Assembly: GCF_000003815.2 (NCBI RefSeq)
Contig: NC_049981.1
Location: 17,903,041 to 17,967,040 of the forward strand
Source of the DNA: Branchiostoma floridae
Lineage: Eukaryota; Chordata; Leptocardii; Amphioxiformes; Branchiostomatidae
Length of the DNA: 64,000 nucleotides
Direction: 5' to 3'
In this document: positions 24,240 to 35,010 of the stretch, piece by piece
Numbering within the stretch: position 1 is the first letter of the stretch
Layout: each line of letters opens with the position of its first letter
Program-made: the position numbers and the translations under genes
Notes under the pieces: generated by a model
Told to the model about the DNA's origin: nothing
The model's database searches: none
What the model saw: the letters and a program-made list of their open reading frames with translations, nothing else

Positions 24240-24320
24240 ATGTGGAAATTGAAGATCATTTTGTTGGTGCTTCTCAGCGTCCAATTGGCGTCTTTGGTTG
24301 AGGTGACTCTTCGTGGACAG
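24240..24320 (+). CDS. Polybasic protein exon 1: signal peptide
   Basis: 27 codons with a typical n-region (MWKLK), hydrophobic core (IILLVLLSV) and polar end. Donor GTGGGT, phase 0. The first in-frame ATG is used; no TATA box is evident upstream. Confidence 0.7.
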
Positions 24321-27300
24321 GTGGGTGTCTCACAAGTTACCTTTCTTCTTCTTCTTCCGTTCAGCGCCCACAATCTTGATGACGATTATAATGGCACTTC
24401 GGGAGAACTCTGCTGCCAACTAACATCAGGGATGTCCCTGTGGCTTAAGTTGCAGCAGCTTAACAGTTGAGCCTTTGCGTCCAATATTTTATCAATGACA
24501 ATAAAACAATAAAAAGGACATTGTGGCGCAGCAATCAAGTTGTAAAACTCATTTTGATAGCGCATCATAACAAAATTCAGATGATAGATAAACACAGTTG
24601 ATTAAAATGACTGTGTGACCATCCCAGACATGAAATGATACTAATGCTAACTGCAGATTAAAATTGAATTTAATGCTGAGTTGGTCAATGGGGGCCCCCC
24701 AATTCAAATCCTAGGATGGGCATCTCGGTTTGGTCTACACTTAATCTTATGAAGGGGCGTAAAATGGGGGTCGATCACGTTAAAGGGGGAATTGCTGGCA
24801 ACTACTAGTACTCCTGTAAAAATATATCATACTGAAACAGCACGGACCCTTTGCTACTAAGCACTGCAATTGTATCAACTGAACAATTTTAATGCATCAT
24901 AGTATTTACCGAAGAATCGTGAAGTTCCCACCCCATAGATTTTGTACCTTTCATGATTATTTGTTCACGCAGTTTCTTAGGGTCTTCATATTATTATTTT
25001 TACGGTGATGTGGCACTAATGTGTTGATGTTATATTATGTTACGCGTAAACGCACACAAAACAGATACCTGTATTCTAACAGTGTATTTATCTAAAATTG
25101 TTCCTTTTTGGCCAATACGTATACAGGAAAAGCACGAAGAGATTCAGTCAGTGCACACTAACCATGCCAACAACACCGCCCAAGATTCCGGTTCCCGAAG
25201 GAAAAGAGGTTCCGTAGTGCCCCTTAGTCGACCGACGGTCAACTGCAGCACTTTAGATCTGGCGAGCAGTGGATCACTCCAGTCTAACAGGAAACAATTG
25301 GGTGAGTACACGGACCGCTAGTTTACGTTGAGAATATTTTTTCTGTATAGCGAATGGAATAAGCTTTTAGCTAGAGTTCCAATGCGACAGTTATGGATCA
25401 AACTCAGAATCGGAGTGTTTTTTTAATGAAAGTATAAACACACGCCATACATTGCGTCTCACAATGAAGCCACAACACGTAAGATGTAGGTATACGGAGG
25501 ACAACGCTTTCTGCCACGTTTGATTGTTTTCGGTGCACTTAAACCCTTTATACAGTTTCTACTGGACCCATACTATCTCACCTAAAAGCGGCATAGGCCA
25601 TACCACAGCAAAGCAAATCTATATATGGGGAAGTAAATCAACATAGGCACAGAAGGGGTCAAGTTTTACTGGATCGATAAAGCAAGCATTTCCGGAAGTA
25701 AGATGGCAAAACAGGAAATGGTTAAATGAAGTCATTTGTGATTCCTTTTCATCAGCTTTGGGGAACGCTACGAAAACAACAGGGATTGTCGTTGGACAAC
25801 CACATGCAGTTGCAAACCGAGCAAGAATAAAAAGATCAACAAAGGAAGGGCAAGAGAGCGGACGGGGAAAACGAAATAAAAGGAGGGCCAGAGATGGCAG
25901 CAAGCGAGGGGGTAGAGATCGCAGAAAGCGACACAGGAGGCCAAGAAAAAAAAAGAAGATTTCAACCCAAAAGCCAAAAGCTGCTGCAAAAGCTCGGCCC
26001 CGTGTGTCATTACACAAGAAGCCGTCTGCGAGACAGGCGAGCGAGAGCCGACCAGCAAAAACGTCAGCGAAAAAGGCGAAGAAGAGCCGACCAGCAAAAA
26101 AGTCAGCGAGAAAGGCGAAGAAGAGCCGACCAGCAAAAAAGTCAGCGAGAAAGACGAAGAAGCGCCGACCAGCAAAAAAGTCAGCGAGAAAGACGAAGAA
26201 GCGCCGACCAGCAAAAAAGTCAGCGAAAAAGGCGAAGAAGAGCCGACCAGCAAAAGAGTCGGCAAGAAAGGCGAGCAAGAGCCGACCAGCAAAAAAGTCA
26301 GCGAAAAAGGCGAAGAAGAGCCGACCAGCAAAAAAGTCAGCGAGAAAGTCGAAGAAGAGCCGACCAGCAAAAAAGTCAGCGAGAAAGTCGAAGAAGAGCC
26401 GACCAGCAAAAAAGTCAGCGAGAAAGACGAAGAAGAGCCGACCAGCAAAAAAGTCAGCGAGAAAGGCGAAGAAGAGCCGACCAGAAAAAAAGCCAGCGAG
26501 AAAGGCGAAGAAGAGCCGACCAGCAAAAAAGTCAGCGAGAAAGGCGAAGAAGAGCCGACCAACAAAAGAGTCAGCGAACCAAAAGATAACGGACGAGACC
26601 AGGGTGGATGAGGAAAAAGGAAAAGGCGATGCTTTGTCTTCCCAAGCCACGGACGAAGTCATGAAACAGTTGTTTGGATCATTGAAGACTGAAATGTTTG
26701 ACAGGAAAGATACTGTAAATAAGGGAAGAGAGGAAAAAGCAGACATTAACAACTTGAAAGGGAGCAAGAGCCGACCAGCAAAAAAGTCAGCGAAAAAGGC
26801 GAAGAAGAGCCGACCAGCAAAAAAGTCAGCGAGAAAGGCGAAGAAGAGCCGACCAGCAAAAAAGTCAGCGAAAAAGGCAAAGAAGAGCCGACCAGCAAAA
26901 AAGTCAGCGAGAAAGGCGAAGAAGACCCGACCAGCAAAAAAGTCAGCGAAAAAGGCGAAGAAGAGCCGACCAGCAAAAAAGTCAGTGAGAAAGGCGAAGA
27001 AGAGCCGACCAGCAAAAAGGTCAGTGAGAAAGCGGAAGAAGAGCCGACCAGCAAAAACGTCAGCGAGAAAGGCGAAGAAGAGCCGACCAGCAAAAACGTC
27101 AGCGAGAAAGGCGAAGAAGAGCCGACCAGCAAAAACGTCAGCGAGAAAGACGAGCAAGAGCCGACCAGCAAAAGAGTCAGCGAGAAAGGCGAAGAAGAGC
27201 CGACCAGCAAAAAAGTCAGAGAGAAAGGCGAAGAAGAGCCGACCAGCAAAAAAGTCAGCGAGAAAGACGAAGAAGAGCCGACCAGCAAAAAAGTCAGCGA

Positions 27301-30300
27301 AAAAGGCGAAGAAGAGCCGACCAGCAAAAAAGTCAGCGAGAAAGACGAAGAAGAGCCGACCAGCAAAAAAGTCAGCGAAAAAGGCGAAGAAGAGCCGACC
27401 AGCAAAAAAGTCAGCGAGAAAGACGAAGAAGAGCCGACCAGAAAAAAAGTCAGCGAGAAAGTCGAAGAAGAGCCGACCAGCAAAAAAGTCAGCGAGAAAG
27501 ACGAAGAAGAGCCGACCAGACAAAAAGTCAGCGAGAAAGGCGAAGAAGAGCCGACCAGCAAAAAAGTCAGCGAGAAAGGCGAAGAAGAGCCGACCAACAA
27601 AAGAGTCAGCGAACCAAAAGATAACGGACGAGACCAGGGTGGATGAGGAAAAAGGAAAAGGCGATGCTTTGTCTTCCCAAGCCACGGACGAAGTCATGAA
27701 ACAGTTGTTTGGATCATTGAAGACTGAAATGTTTGACAGGAAAGATACTGTAAATAAGGGAAGAGAGGAAAAAGCAGACATTAACAACTTGAAAGGGAGC
27801 AAGAGCCGACCAGCAAAAAAGTCAGCGAAAAAGGCGAAGAAGAGCCGACCAGCAAAAACGTCAGCGAGAAAGGCGAAGAAGAGCCGACCAGCAAAAAAGT
27901 CAGCGAAAAAGGCAAAGAAGAGCCGACCAGCAAAAAAGTCAGCGAGAAAGGCGAAGAAGAGCCGACCAGCAAGAAAGTCAGCGAAAAAGGCGAAGAAGAG
28001 CCGACCAGCAAAAAAGTCGGTGAGAAAGGCGAAGAAGAGCCGACCAGCAAAAACGTCAGCGAGAAAGGCGAAGAAGAGCCGACCAGCAAAAAAGTCCGTG
28101 AGAAAGGCGAAAAAGAGCCGACCAGCAAAAAAGTCAGCGAGAAAGGCGAAGAAGAGCCGACCAGCAAAAACGTCACGCAAGAAGCAGAATAGAAAGAAAG
28201 CTACTGAAGCACAGTCAGCAAAGGGAAGCCACGCTACGGGGAGACCAAAAGTGATACAAAAGAAAACAGAAAGTCACAAGAAGAGACCAAAGAAACCCCA
28301 AGGCACAAGCAGACCAAGAGTGATGGAAGAGAAAAACAAGATCGTAGACAACCAAAAGATAACGGGCGAGACCAGGGTGGATGAGGAAAAAGGAAAAGGC
28401 GATGCTTTGTCTTCCCAAGCCACGGACGAAGTCGAGAAACAGTTGTTTGGATCATTGAAGACTGAAATGTTGGACAGGAAAGACACTGTAAATAAGGGAA
28501 GAGAAGAAAAGGCAGACATTAACAACTTGAAAGGGATTTTTGGAAAGGCAATTGAAGATATTGCACATGGACGAGAGCGGGTGGAAAGTGGTCTACTTGC
28601 ATTTAGAGTTGCCCAAAACGCTCTAGCACTTGAAGAAACAAACCCCGAAGTGAAGAGGGGGGAGTCACTACTACAGCAGGGCTTGCAAATCGCGATGGAG
28701 GGAGAGCTACAACTCAAGCACTGGCTCACTTTCCTCGATGTGAGGAAACAGTCACAGACCACCGGTGGCGGTGGAGAGGAGCTTACTGATAGTGATATGG
28801 AATTGTTGCTCGGGAGCGCAAAGACCAGCATGAATAAAGTAAACGAGGATGATTCAAAACATGGTCTGGGAGAAAAGGAGCGAAACAAGGGAAACGGAAA
28901 AGACGGTACGACTGTCAAGAATAATAATATCCAGACAGCGGGGAAAGATGGAGACGCAACCGCTCCAAGACACGGAAAGGAGGGGACCGGCGCGCTCGGG
29001 AAACTGAGGCAAGGTTTGAACAAGATCAAAGAAGGTCTGAAACTCCAAGAAGATGGGCAGAATGCTGGCACTAAATCTAATGGGAAACAAGACAGGGCAA
29101 ATGTACAACGAGGACTGGGAGAGGTGAAGGAGGGAGTGGGAGACGTAGAGGAAGGACTGAATGTAGTGATGGAGGGAAAGAAAGAAGTAGAGAAGGGAGT
29201 CAGAAACATTGGATTCAGCACCGAAGGTATGGACAGCGAAGATGAAGATGATCTGAGAAAATTACTGGAAGGATGGGGTCTGCATGGAGTACGACAATTC
29301 CCACTTTCCCCTGGCGGAGGTAACCCCTTGGTTGACCCTACACCGACTGAACACGAAATGTTTCCGCGACGCATGAAAAGTGTCAATGTCGTGTCAACAT
29401 CGCCAAAACCTGTCCAAAGGACCCTGTTTTACCCAAGCTATCTTCAGGTGCCTCAGGCGGGCACAATTCCAACACCATCCGCAAGGAGCGCTCCACAGCA
29501 GGGAGACAAGCCATCGCCTACTACAAAACCGTCTGGTGGAAAATCTGTAGACAAGAAACTCAGCAATGCCAGTGATGAACTTCTGAAGGTAGGTTGAATA
29601 TGTATCGGTATATTCTCGGGGGTTGGAGTAGAGGGTAGCCCAAGGGGCTTACAATAGACCGATCCCCTTGCTCCGCCCACCTCCATTAACAAATATGCAG
29701 TCAATCTCTCATTAGTCGAAGCACTAATTGGCATACTATTATTGGTTGAACTGCTAACTGTGACCTGTCTGTTGGGCTGCAGCTGTCTTCTTTCAAATTG
29801 AGAATGTTTCTTTCATGTTCAGTGGTGTCCATGCAAGCAATAGCGATTTGTTCTCTTACTGACAGATACGTTGTCCATTGTCAATATTCTTGGTCATTTT
29901 GATGAGACCAGACCAACACTTCCTATTTTGTTGATTCATGTTCTTGTTTCTTCGTACTAGTAATATGTATTCTGGATCATAGTTAAACTGCAGAACTGTA
30001 ACTTATAACACAAAAATGGACTTACCCAAAGTTCCGACTGTTCATCGCGGGTCAAGGAGCGAGTAATCCACCGCTTCTGTTGGCATGCAGATAGAACACG
30101 GGGCTTGGTAAGCTGTGGATCATAAGTTGCAGGAAATTTACAACGCCCCCCGTCTCTGTCGGGTGATGGTTGTGTATGATCCACTGCTCCAAGTGCCATG
30201 TGTTCTGTCTGCTAAACGTGACGTCACAGAAGCAATGGATTGTTCATCCTTTGACATATAAAGACTGGCCATGGACAGCCCCAAAATTGGGTAAGTTCAA

Positions 30301-30843
30301 TTTCTGTGCTGGATGTTACAGTATGTCGCTCATCCAGAATGACTTTTGCCAGAACAGGTTAACTTTAAAGTAACGCTTGTTCACCTTTATCGGCGTTCAC
30401 CTACATCTGTTTTAAAGCAGGATATTTAGGGATATCAAGTCGAGGCGGACGGCGGTTTTATGCTGCACTATTTTGAAAACATCACAATTTGAAAACACCG
30501 CGTATGTTGACTTGATATCCTTACATACCCTGATTGTAAAAAAGAAACAGATGAAGGTGAAATATCTTTTTTTTTTTAATATTTCAATTTAAAACCACCG
30601 TTTGTCGACTTGATATCACTTAATATCATCACTTAAAACTCATATATGGGTGATCTAGCGTTAAGTGTTGATGCAGCTAACACAGCTTTTAAACAAAGCA
30701 TATTCTAACCATTTCTTCTTCGAATTCCCGTCCAACAAAAGGAGATAAAAGAACTTGAACACGAAGTCGTGGAAGTGGCACGGAAAAGGACCGGCAACGG
30801 TCAACTAAAGGGAGACAACCGCCATGTTAGAAATGTCGAGTGA
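24240..30843 (+). CDS. Predicted secreted protein with tandem 13-aa polybasic repeats, 4 exons
   Basis: Exons 24240-24320, 25127-25301, 25756-29588, 30742-30843; all junctions GT-AG and in phase; 4,191 bases, 1,396 aa. The first 27 residues are a signal peptide (basic start, leucine-rich core). Residues 51-54 RRKR form a furin-type site after an N-N-T sequon, suggesting a cleaved propeptide. The large exon codes for about 46 units of a 13-residue repeat (consensus KKSRPAKKSARKA, 7 of 13 residues basic) in three blocks of about 14, 22 and 10, separated by a conserved module of about 62 residues. The C-terminal third is charged with helical GLxxxKEG-type heptads, then Pro/Ser-rich. I do not recognise the family. 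A polyanion-binding matrix, cuticle or adhesive protein is inference; if the signal peptide were wrong, histone H1-like repeats would suggest a nuclear protein. Confidence 0.82.
24515..24830 (+). mobile_element. Degenerate SINE in intron 1 of the polybasic gene
   Basis: A head-like GGACATTGTGGCGCAGC and a body (GGCATCTCGGTTTGGTCT, GATCACGTTAAAGGGGG) resemble the elements at 428-580 and 928-1180. Confidence 0.4.
25127..25301 (+). CDS. Polybasic protein exon 2: propeptide and furin site
   Basis: Acceptor ATACAG, donor GTGAGT. Phase 0 in, 1 out. Hydrophilic, with an N-glycosylation sequon at residue 42 and SRRKRGS at 50-56, then a Ser-rich stretch with one Cys. Confidence 0.75.
25756..29588 (+). 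CDS. Polybasic protein exon 3: repeat blocks and helical C-terminal region
   Basis: A 3,833-base exon with no internal stop. Acceptor TCATCAG, donor GTAGGT. Repeats run 26045-26578, 26761-27610 and 27797-28185. The 62-residue spacer module (core KGKGDALSSQATDEV and TEMFDRKDTVNKGREEKAD) is at about 26578-26760, 27614-27796 and, diverged, 28352-28538. The distal part lacks Cys and is rich in Lys, Glu and Gly. Confidence 0.85.
26045..28185 (+). repeat. 39-bp coding minisatellite in three blocks
   Basis: Unit of 39 bases (13 codons), about 46 copies. Because 39 is a multiple of three, copy-number change keeps the frame. The + strand of the unit is about 77% purine (30 of 39). Variants alternate (GCGAGAAAG versus GCGAAAAAG), suggesting 78-bp double units in places. 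Confidence 0.95.
30045..30255. repeat. Fold-back element in the last intron of the polybasic gene
   Basis: Left arm with ATGCAGATAGAACACGGGGC and GTGGATCATAA; right arm the diverged complement (TGATCCACTGCTCCAAG, CCATGTGTTCTGTCTGC). Confidence 0.55.
30435..30620. mobile_element. Short MITE with GATATCAAGTCGA termini
   Basis: GATATCAAGTCGAGGCGGAC at the left and its relative GTCGACTTGATATC at the right, with a third internal copy at 30,495-30,522. Confidence 0.5.
30742..30843 (+). CDS. Polybasic protein exon 4: C-terminus and stop
   Basis: Acceptor CAAAAG, phase 0. 33 codons starting EIKELEHEVVEVARKR, then TGA at 30841-30843. An AATAAA follows about 105 bases later, supporting this as the terminal exon. 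Confidence 0.72.
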   Translation, partial: EIKELEHEVVEVARKRTGNGQLKGDNRHVRNVE

Positions 30844-30948
30844 GAGTGAACAAGGCACCACATTCAAGACAGGCGGAACGTCAAGGTCAACGGCTGGAAG
30901 ATTTGTCATTGTACAGATAGCGATTTGAGTGGCTGCTTTCTTGTATTT

Positions 30949-30954
30949 AATAAA
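30949..30954 (+). promoter_or_regulatory. Poly(A) signal AATAAA of the polybasic gene
   Basis: Canonical AATAAA about 105 bases after the TGA stop, in otherwise unique sequence. Position and spacing fit the 3' end of this transcript. Confidence 0.6.
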
Positions 30955-31609
30955 AGGCGATCTGAGATCTTCTTTCCCTAGCCATCTTTTTTGTAACGTT
31001 TTGAACATGTTCAAAGTTCATCAAACGATATCACTAAACCCTCCACTAGGGCCGACACCATTAGAGAAATACAATTAAAGTAGATGTGGAGGCTGAGGTT
31101 TCAGTGTTCTTTACATATGTTCTGAAATCAGCTTCTTTTCGAAGGGTTACACGAGCGTCTTGTATGTTCTTTAAACTACCCTTATTTGATAGACTGTTGA
31201 TTTGATTATATTGATGACATACTCTTGGAACCCTCAAATTGATGCTAAATTGCGAATGAAAGAATTTTGGCCAAAGCAAGTTACCTTCAATATGAAATCA
31301 AAGTGGTCAGAAAGGTTTAACAAATATCTGATCACACAGATTATGGCATAACGTTACATAACAATAGATTCTACATTTTTGTTATTTGACATCTTCTTCT
31401 TTTACCTTGGAATTGATGCTGGTAGCCTATGATATTAGTATATTTTTGTTCGAAATTAGTTGCAATCTACAACATATGTGTTTGCTTACTAGTATTTTGC
31501 AGCTGTTGTGTACGATACACAGTAAAATTGAAAACTTTTTGGGGGAAAAGGAAGAAACTTGCTGTGCGCGGATGTCCGTACGGTCAAATCAACATTAGAT
31601 CCCCCCACT

Positions 31610-31653
<44 letters not shown>

Positions 31654-31713
31654 ACACACAGACACACACACACAAACACACACACACAGAAACACACCAC
31701 ACACACACACACA
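31610..31713. repeat. CA microsatellite
   Basis: ACACAC array with GACACA and AAACAC interruptions. Confidence 0.95.
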
Positions 31714-32403
31714 CTCCGACTCACTCATCCTCGCAGCATACCAGACTTCGCTGAGGCGGGCCGTCATTGTTCTCCAATCTCCACACTTTTCTGTCTGCAC
31801 ACACAAAACACATCTCAAAGGTGTTAATAGATTTTATCACGTATCAACTATATGAATTTGCAATTTCAAGACTGGTCAAAGTGTCAGGGTGTGTGGGATG
31901 AAATTCAATATGATGTGATTTGCTCGATTGAAACGCCAATATCCACATTTTACCAATAGATACGGTCGCGCACTGCTTGCACCACAGCTGCAAATCGAAC
32001 CGACTCCCCTTCGAATTCCAATCGGCCACGTTCGCGTTATTTTGTTCTGTTCCAAAATATGGAGCCCATGGTGACACACAACGGTTTCTATCATAACTGC
32101 ATGAGACCGTGGTTACCGACTGTGCAACACAAAACAAAGATTTGCCATTGTCAGACGTTTATGTCAGGGTTCCGTCTCTAAACAAAAGTATGCAGCAGCC
32201 GACAGACACAGCCGTCTCTAAGGGTACGTCTAGCGGAGGATGTACGGCGGAACTGCGGCCAGAGAGCACAGTCTCTGTAGTGAGTCTTGGTGGCGGCGAT
32301 GCTGATTCTTCTACTAGGAAAGACGTGCAGTTTCTGCAACTGTACAACAATCTATGGTTTGTTGCTTCGCTGTATTCTACAAATCTGATGTCGTGTAGAT
32401 TAT

Positions 32404-32404
<1 letters not shown>

Positions 32405-32434
<30 letters not shown>
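32405..32434. repeat. TG microsatellite
   Basis: About 14 TG units, leading into the inverted family A fragment. Confidence 0.9.
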
Positions 32435-32438
<4 letters not shown>

Positions 32439-32464
32439 GAGCGCGCGTGTGTAGGTGTTGGATT

Positions 32465-33120
32465 ATGGACCCCCAGGGACGTTCTGTGGTACTACAGCGG
32501 AATTTCCGGTTTTATATGTTGTGTTCTGGACAAGCTATGGCTATGCTTTTTGGTGATAGATAGTTCTTGTGGTCGGCAAGAAGTAACGTAGGTTTGGGCT
32601 CTCTAGCGGCTCTAGTACCTACAAAGGGCGAAGGGATGAATGCATTTACCAAATTTTGACAGGCATCATTGACGTAGGCCATTGCAGTGGTAAGGTAATA
32701 ATGCACATCAGAACTTTGTTTGCATAATTACTCAGTACAAGTGCAGCATATGTTTGTCAAGGTTTTAATATCTAGCCACACTTCCAGAATCAAATTGTAT
32801 CCGACAACAACATGTTTCGCCCTATGTCTAATATTATATCAAGTGATGCGCTAAAACGTTTTGATCAATCATTAATTGAAAATATTTACAGAACATTTTC
32901 AACGTTATACAACAATATCTTAACGTTAACGATGAATGACCCAACATGGCCCAACTCTCATATAGAACGAGCTGCTAGGGGACCTGCACCTACACAACTT
33001 CGTTCTTGCACCAAAAGCTATCTGCCACAAAAACATCCATACAGGGGTCTTAAGTTATGCTGAAAACAAGTATCCAGAAACACAAACACACAGACACACC
33101 AAAACAGTATCTCAATTTTT
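32465..33120. mobile_element. Family A fragments in opposite orientations
   Basis: 32,465-32,600 matches family A on the minus strand (TACTACAGCGGAATTTCCGG, CTCTAGCGGC). 32,930-33,120 resembles the + strand 3' part (GCTAGGGGACCTGCACC, CACA run, ATTTTTCATGG). It ends about 50 bases before the acceptor of the orphan ORF exon. Confidence 0.5.
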
Positions 33121-33183
33121 CATGGGGATGATAAGCATATCTCCGAGATTTTATGCGTTTCATATCTCCGCAGGTATGGGCAG

Positions 33184-35010
33184 ATGTGCGCGCTTCCCCG
33201 GCTTCAGGGCAGGTCCACTGGATATCACCGGGCATCCTCGGCTTCTACCCCCGGGCCCAGGCCGATTCTGTGCCACCTTCCGATCGCATCTCCCCTCGGT
33301 AAGAGCGTTATCTCACCATCGGGCTCAATCCCACAATGTAGACACGCAAGCAGCATTACTCGCAATATCCAAAGCAGCAACTCCAGACTTTTTTCTCCAC
33401 TCTTTACTTCAACTCCTACAAACCAGAGCCCTGGTCAACCCGACTTCAGTCCGCCTCGCTACGTTCTTGATACAACGACGTCGTCGTCAAAGCCGCCTTC
33501 TGTAGAACGCCACTTCGTGTTTTCTACGTCGACCCACGTCGCAGTGCCTTTGTATAGTCCACACAGTGGTTTGACTACGGCACCGAAAGGAAGACATCCG
33601 ATTGTGCTAGCAAATTGTCTGTCATCCCCGCCATCTTATGTAGGTAAAGCGCTTACCCATGCTGCTGAACGAGTGTTCACAACAATGGCGTCTCACACTT
33701 TGCCCAAACCACCGTCGTGTTCAGCTCTCATAGGGTCGATGACCGCCTCCTCAAATAATTCTTCGGAAAACAAAGGCAAAACACAGGATTCTAATCTACA
33801 GAACAAAGAGGTCATGGTTCCTCCACCAAGGCGTCCAGTTGGACCACGGAGATGTCTGGCTAAAGAATTTGGACATGAACATCCTCGAAAACATCACCAG
33901 GTCACAAAGGACGACATCGAATGCTCGGTGCTTCCCGCAACGCCCTGTACAAGCTCAAACCCATGCCAACATGGCTCATGTGAATCTCCTTTTGGTGAAC
34001 GTGTCCCCATGGTTACAACAGTTCGTCCAAGCCAAGTACGGCTACCCGTGCCTAAGCCGAATAAATCTGCACCAGCCATCCCAGCGTATTTGACAAAGAC
34101 GAGCCCTGAAGACACACCATACTTCATGCCCTCCCCTGTATATCTACTGTCAGGTAAACAGTGTTCGACCGGGAAGCATCCACGCGTGCTGCAATCTCCA
34201 GGCATCACCAAGTCAACAGTCGATATGAAACCGTCCGTCAGGATGCGGCCGACACTTCCAAAGCAAGGGAGTACTTCTTACACTGTTCAACTCATTCCCA
34301 GATCCAACCAAGCCCCCACGTATCTGTCCAAAGTACCGGGAACTGTAATGGTAGAGAATACAGCATTGAGTAATCCTAAAATTCTGTCAGGGAAGACTGG
34401 GTTGTTCCCTCAGGGCGCTAACAAAGCCACTGTTCTGCTGTCATCCACTGGGCTAAAACAGAGGCCGTGTGCGGGAGAAAGCCGGTCTCGGCACAACACA
34501 CCAAACAGCCAGTCAGCCACGGATAAAATCTGTAACCCAGCGGCGGTGCAGTCATCGGATTTTGATCCATCAGTGTTCCTGGTAGCTTTACCAGGTACAG
34601 GGGTGGGTGTTTGCAAGAAAGAAAAGTCTGAATCTTACATCACAGACGAACCTCTCTCAAAGAAAAATTCAGAACGATGGCTTCATAGAAAGACTACAGA
34701 AAGTGGATCTGACTTACAGAGTGACGCCACGAAAGATCATTGCGCCGATGTCCCTTTAGATATTCTCTGTGAACACTTTGATAACATGTCAAGTTACGGT
34801 CGAAAATGTAGAGGTGCAACGCAAGTGTATGGGTTCTCCTTTGCTCCCATTCCACAGCCCGAAGGATATCACGTCATTTGCCCGCACTGCGGGAGGGAGC
34901 TTTCCCGGGAGAGACCACAGGCCAGCCCCGCTACTGACCCCGTCAGCTGGTACGATAGAAACTGTTACATCTGTCAGCAAAACCCTTACAAAGCTAGGTG
35001 TTACACGTAA
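33184..35010 (+). CDS. Unrecognised Ser/Thr/Pro-rich protein with Cys-rich C-terminus
   Basis: 608 codons open from the ATG at 33184 to TAA; an ORF this long without repeats is very unlikely by chance. The body is low-complexity, basic, rich in Ser, Thr and Pro, with no membrane segment or signal peptide. The last 70 residues carry paired cysteines (CPHCGREL and CYIC) plus further Cys upstream and at the end, a possible zinc-binding module. The start is uncertain: TCTCCGCAG at 33165-33173 is a good acceptor, so this may be the terminal exon of a longer gene whose upstream exons I cannot place. A GGTAAG donor-like site at 33299-33304 gives another possible structure in which the long ORF begins at a later acceptor. 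Function unknown. Confidence 0.55.
   Translation: MCALPRLQGRSTGYHRASSASTPGPRPILCHLPIASPLGKSVISPSGSIPQCRHASSITRNIQSSNSRLFSPLFTSTPTNQSPGQPDFSPPRYVLDTTTSSSKPPSVERHFVFSTSTHVAVPLYSPHSGLTTAPKGRHPIVLANCLSSPPSYVGKALTHAAERVFTTMASHTLPKPPSCSALIGSMTASSNNSSENKGKTQDSNLQNKEVMVPPPRRPVGPRRCLAKEFGHEHPRKHHQVTKDDIECSVLPATPCTSSNPCQHGSCESPFGERVPMVTTVRPSQVRLPVPKPNKSAPAIPAYLTKTSPEDTPYFMPSPVYLLSGKQCSTGKHPRVLQSPGITKSTVDMKPSVRMRPTLPKQGSTSYTVQLIPRSNQAPTYLSKVPGTVMVENTALSNPKILSGKTGLFPQGANKATVLLSSTGLKQRPCAGESRSRHNTPNSQSATDKICNPAAVQSSDFDPSVFLVALPGTGVGVCKKEKSESYITDEPLSKKNSERWLHRKTTESGSDLQSDATKDHCADVPLDILCEHFDNMSSYGRKCRGATQVYGFSFAPIPQPEGYHVICPHCGRELSRERPQASPATDPVSWYDRNCYICQQNPYKARCYT

Noticed and set aside
25619-28180. 853-codon minus-strand ORF with FFAGRLFFAFLAD repeats
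   Set aside because: It is the antisense shadow of the 39-base coding repeat. The sense frame has signal peptide, in-phase splice sites and unique flanking sequence; the antisense frame starts and ends within or just outside the array.
28274-29386. 370-codon antisense ORF
   Set aside because: Shadow of the C-terminal part of the polybasic gene; composition (Ser/Phe/Pro) is what the complement of Lys/Glu/Gly codons gives.
32109-32591. 160-codon ORF upstream of the orphan Ser/Thr/Pro ORF
   Set aside because: The first 80 codons could be an exon, but it runs into a TG repeat and an inverted family A fragment, and no donor in the phase needed by the 33,174 acceptor is strong. Left unassigned.
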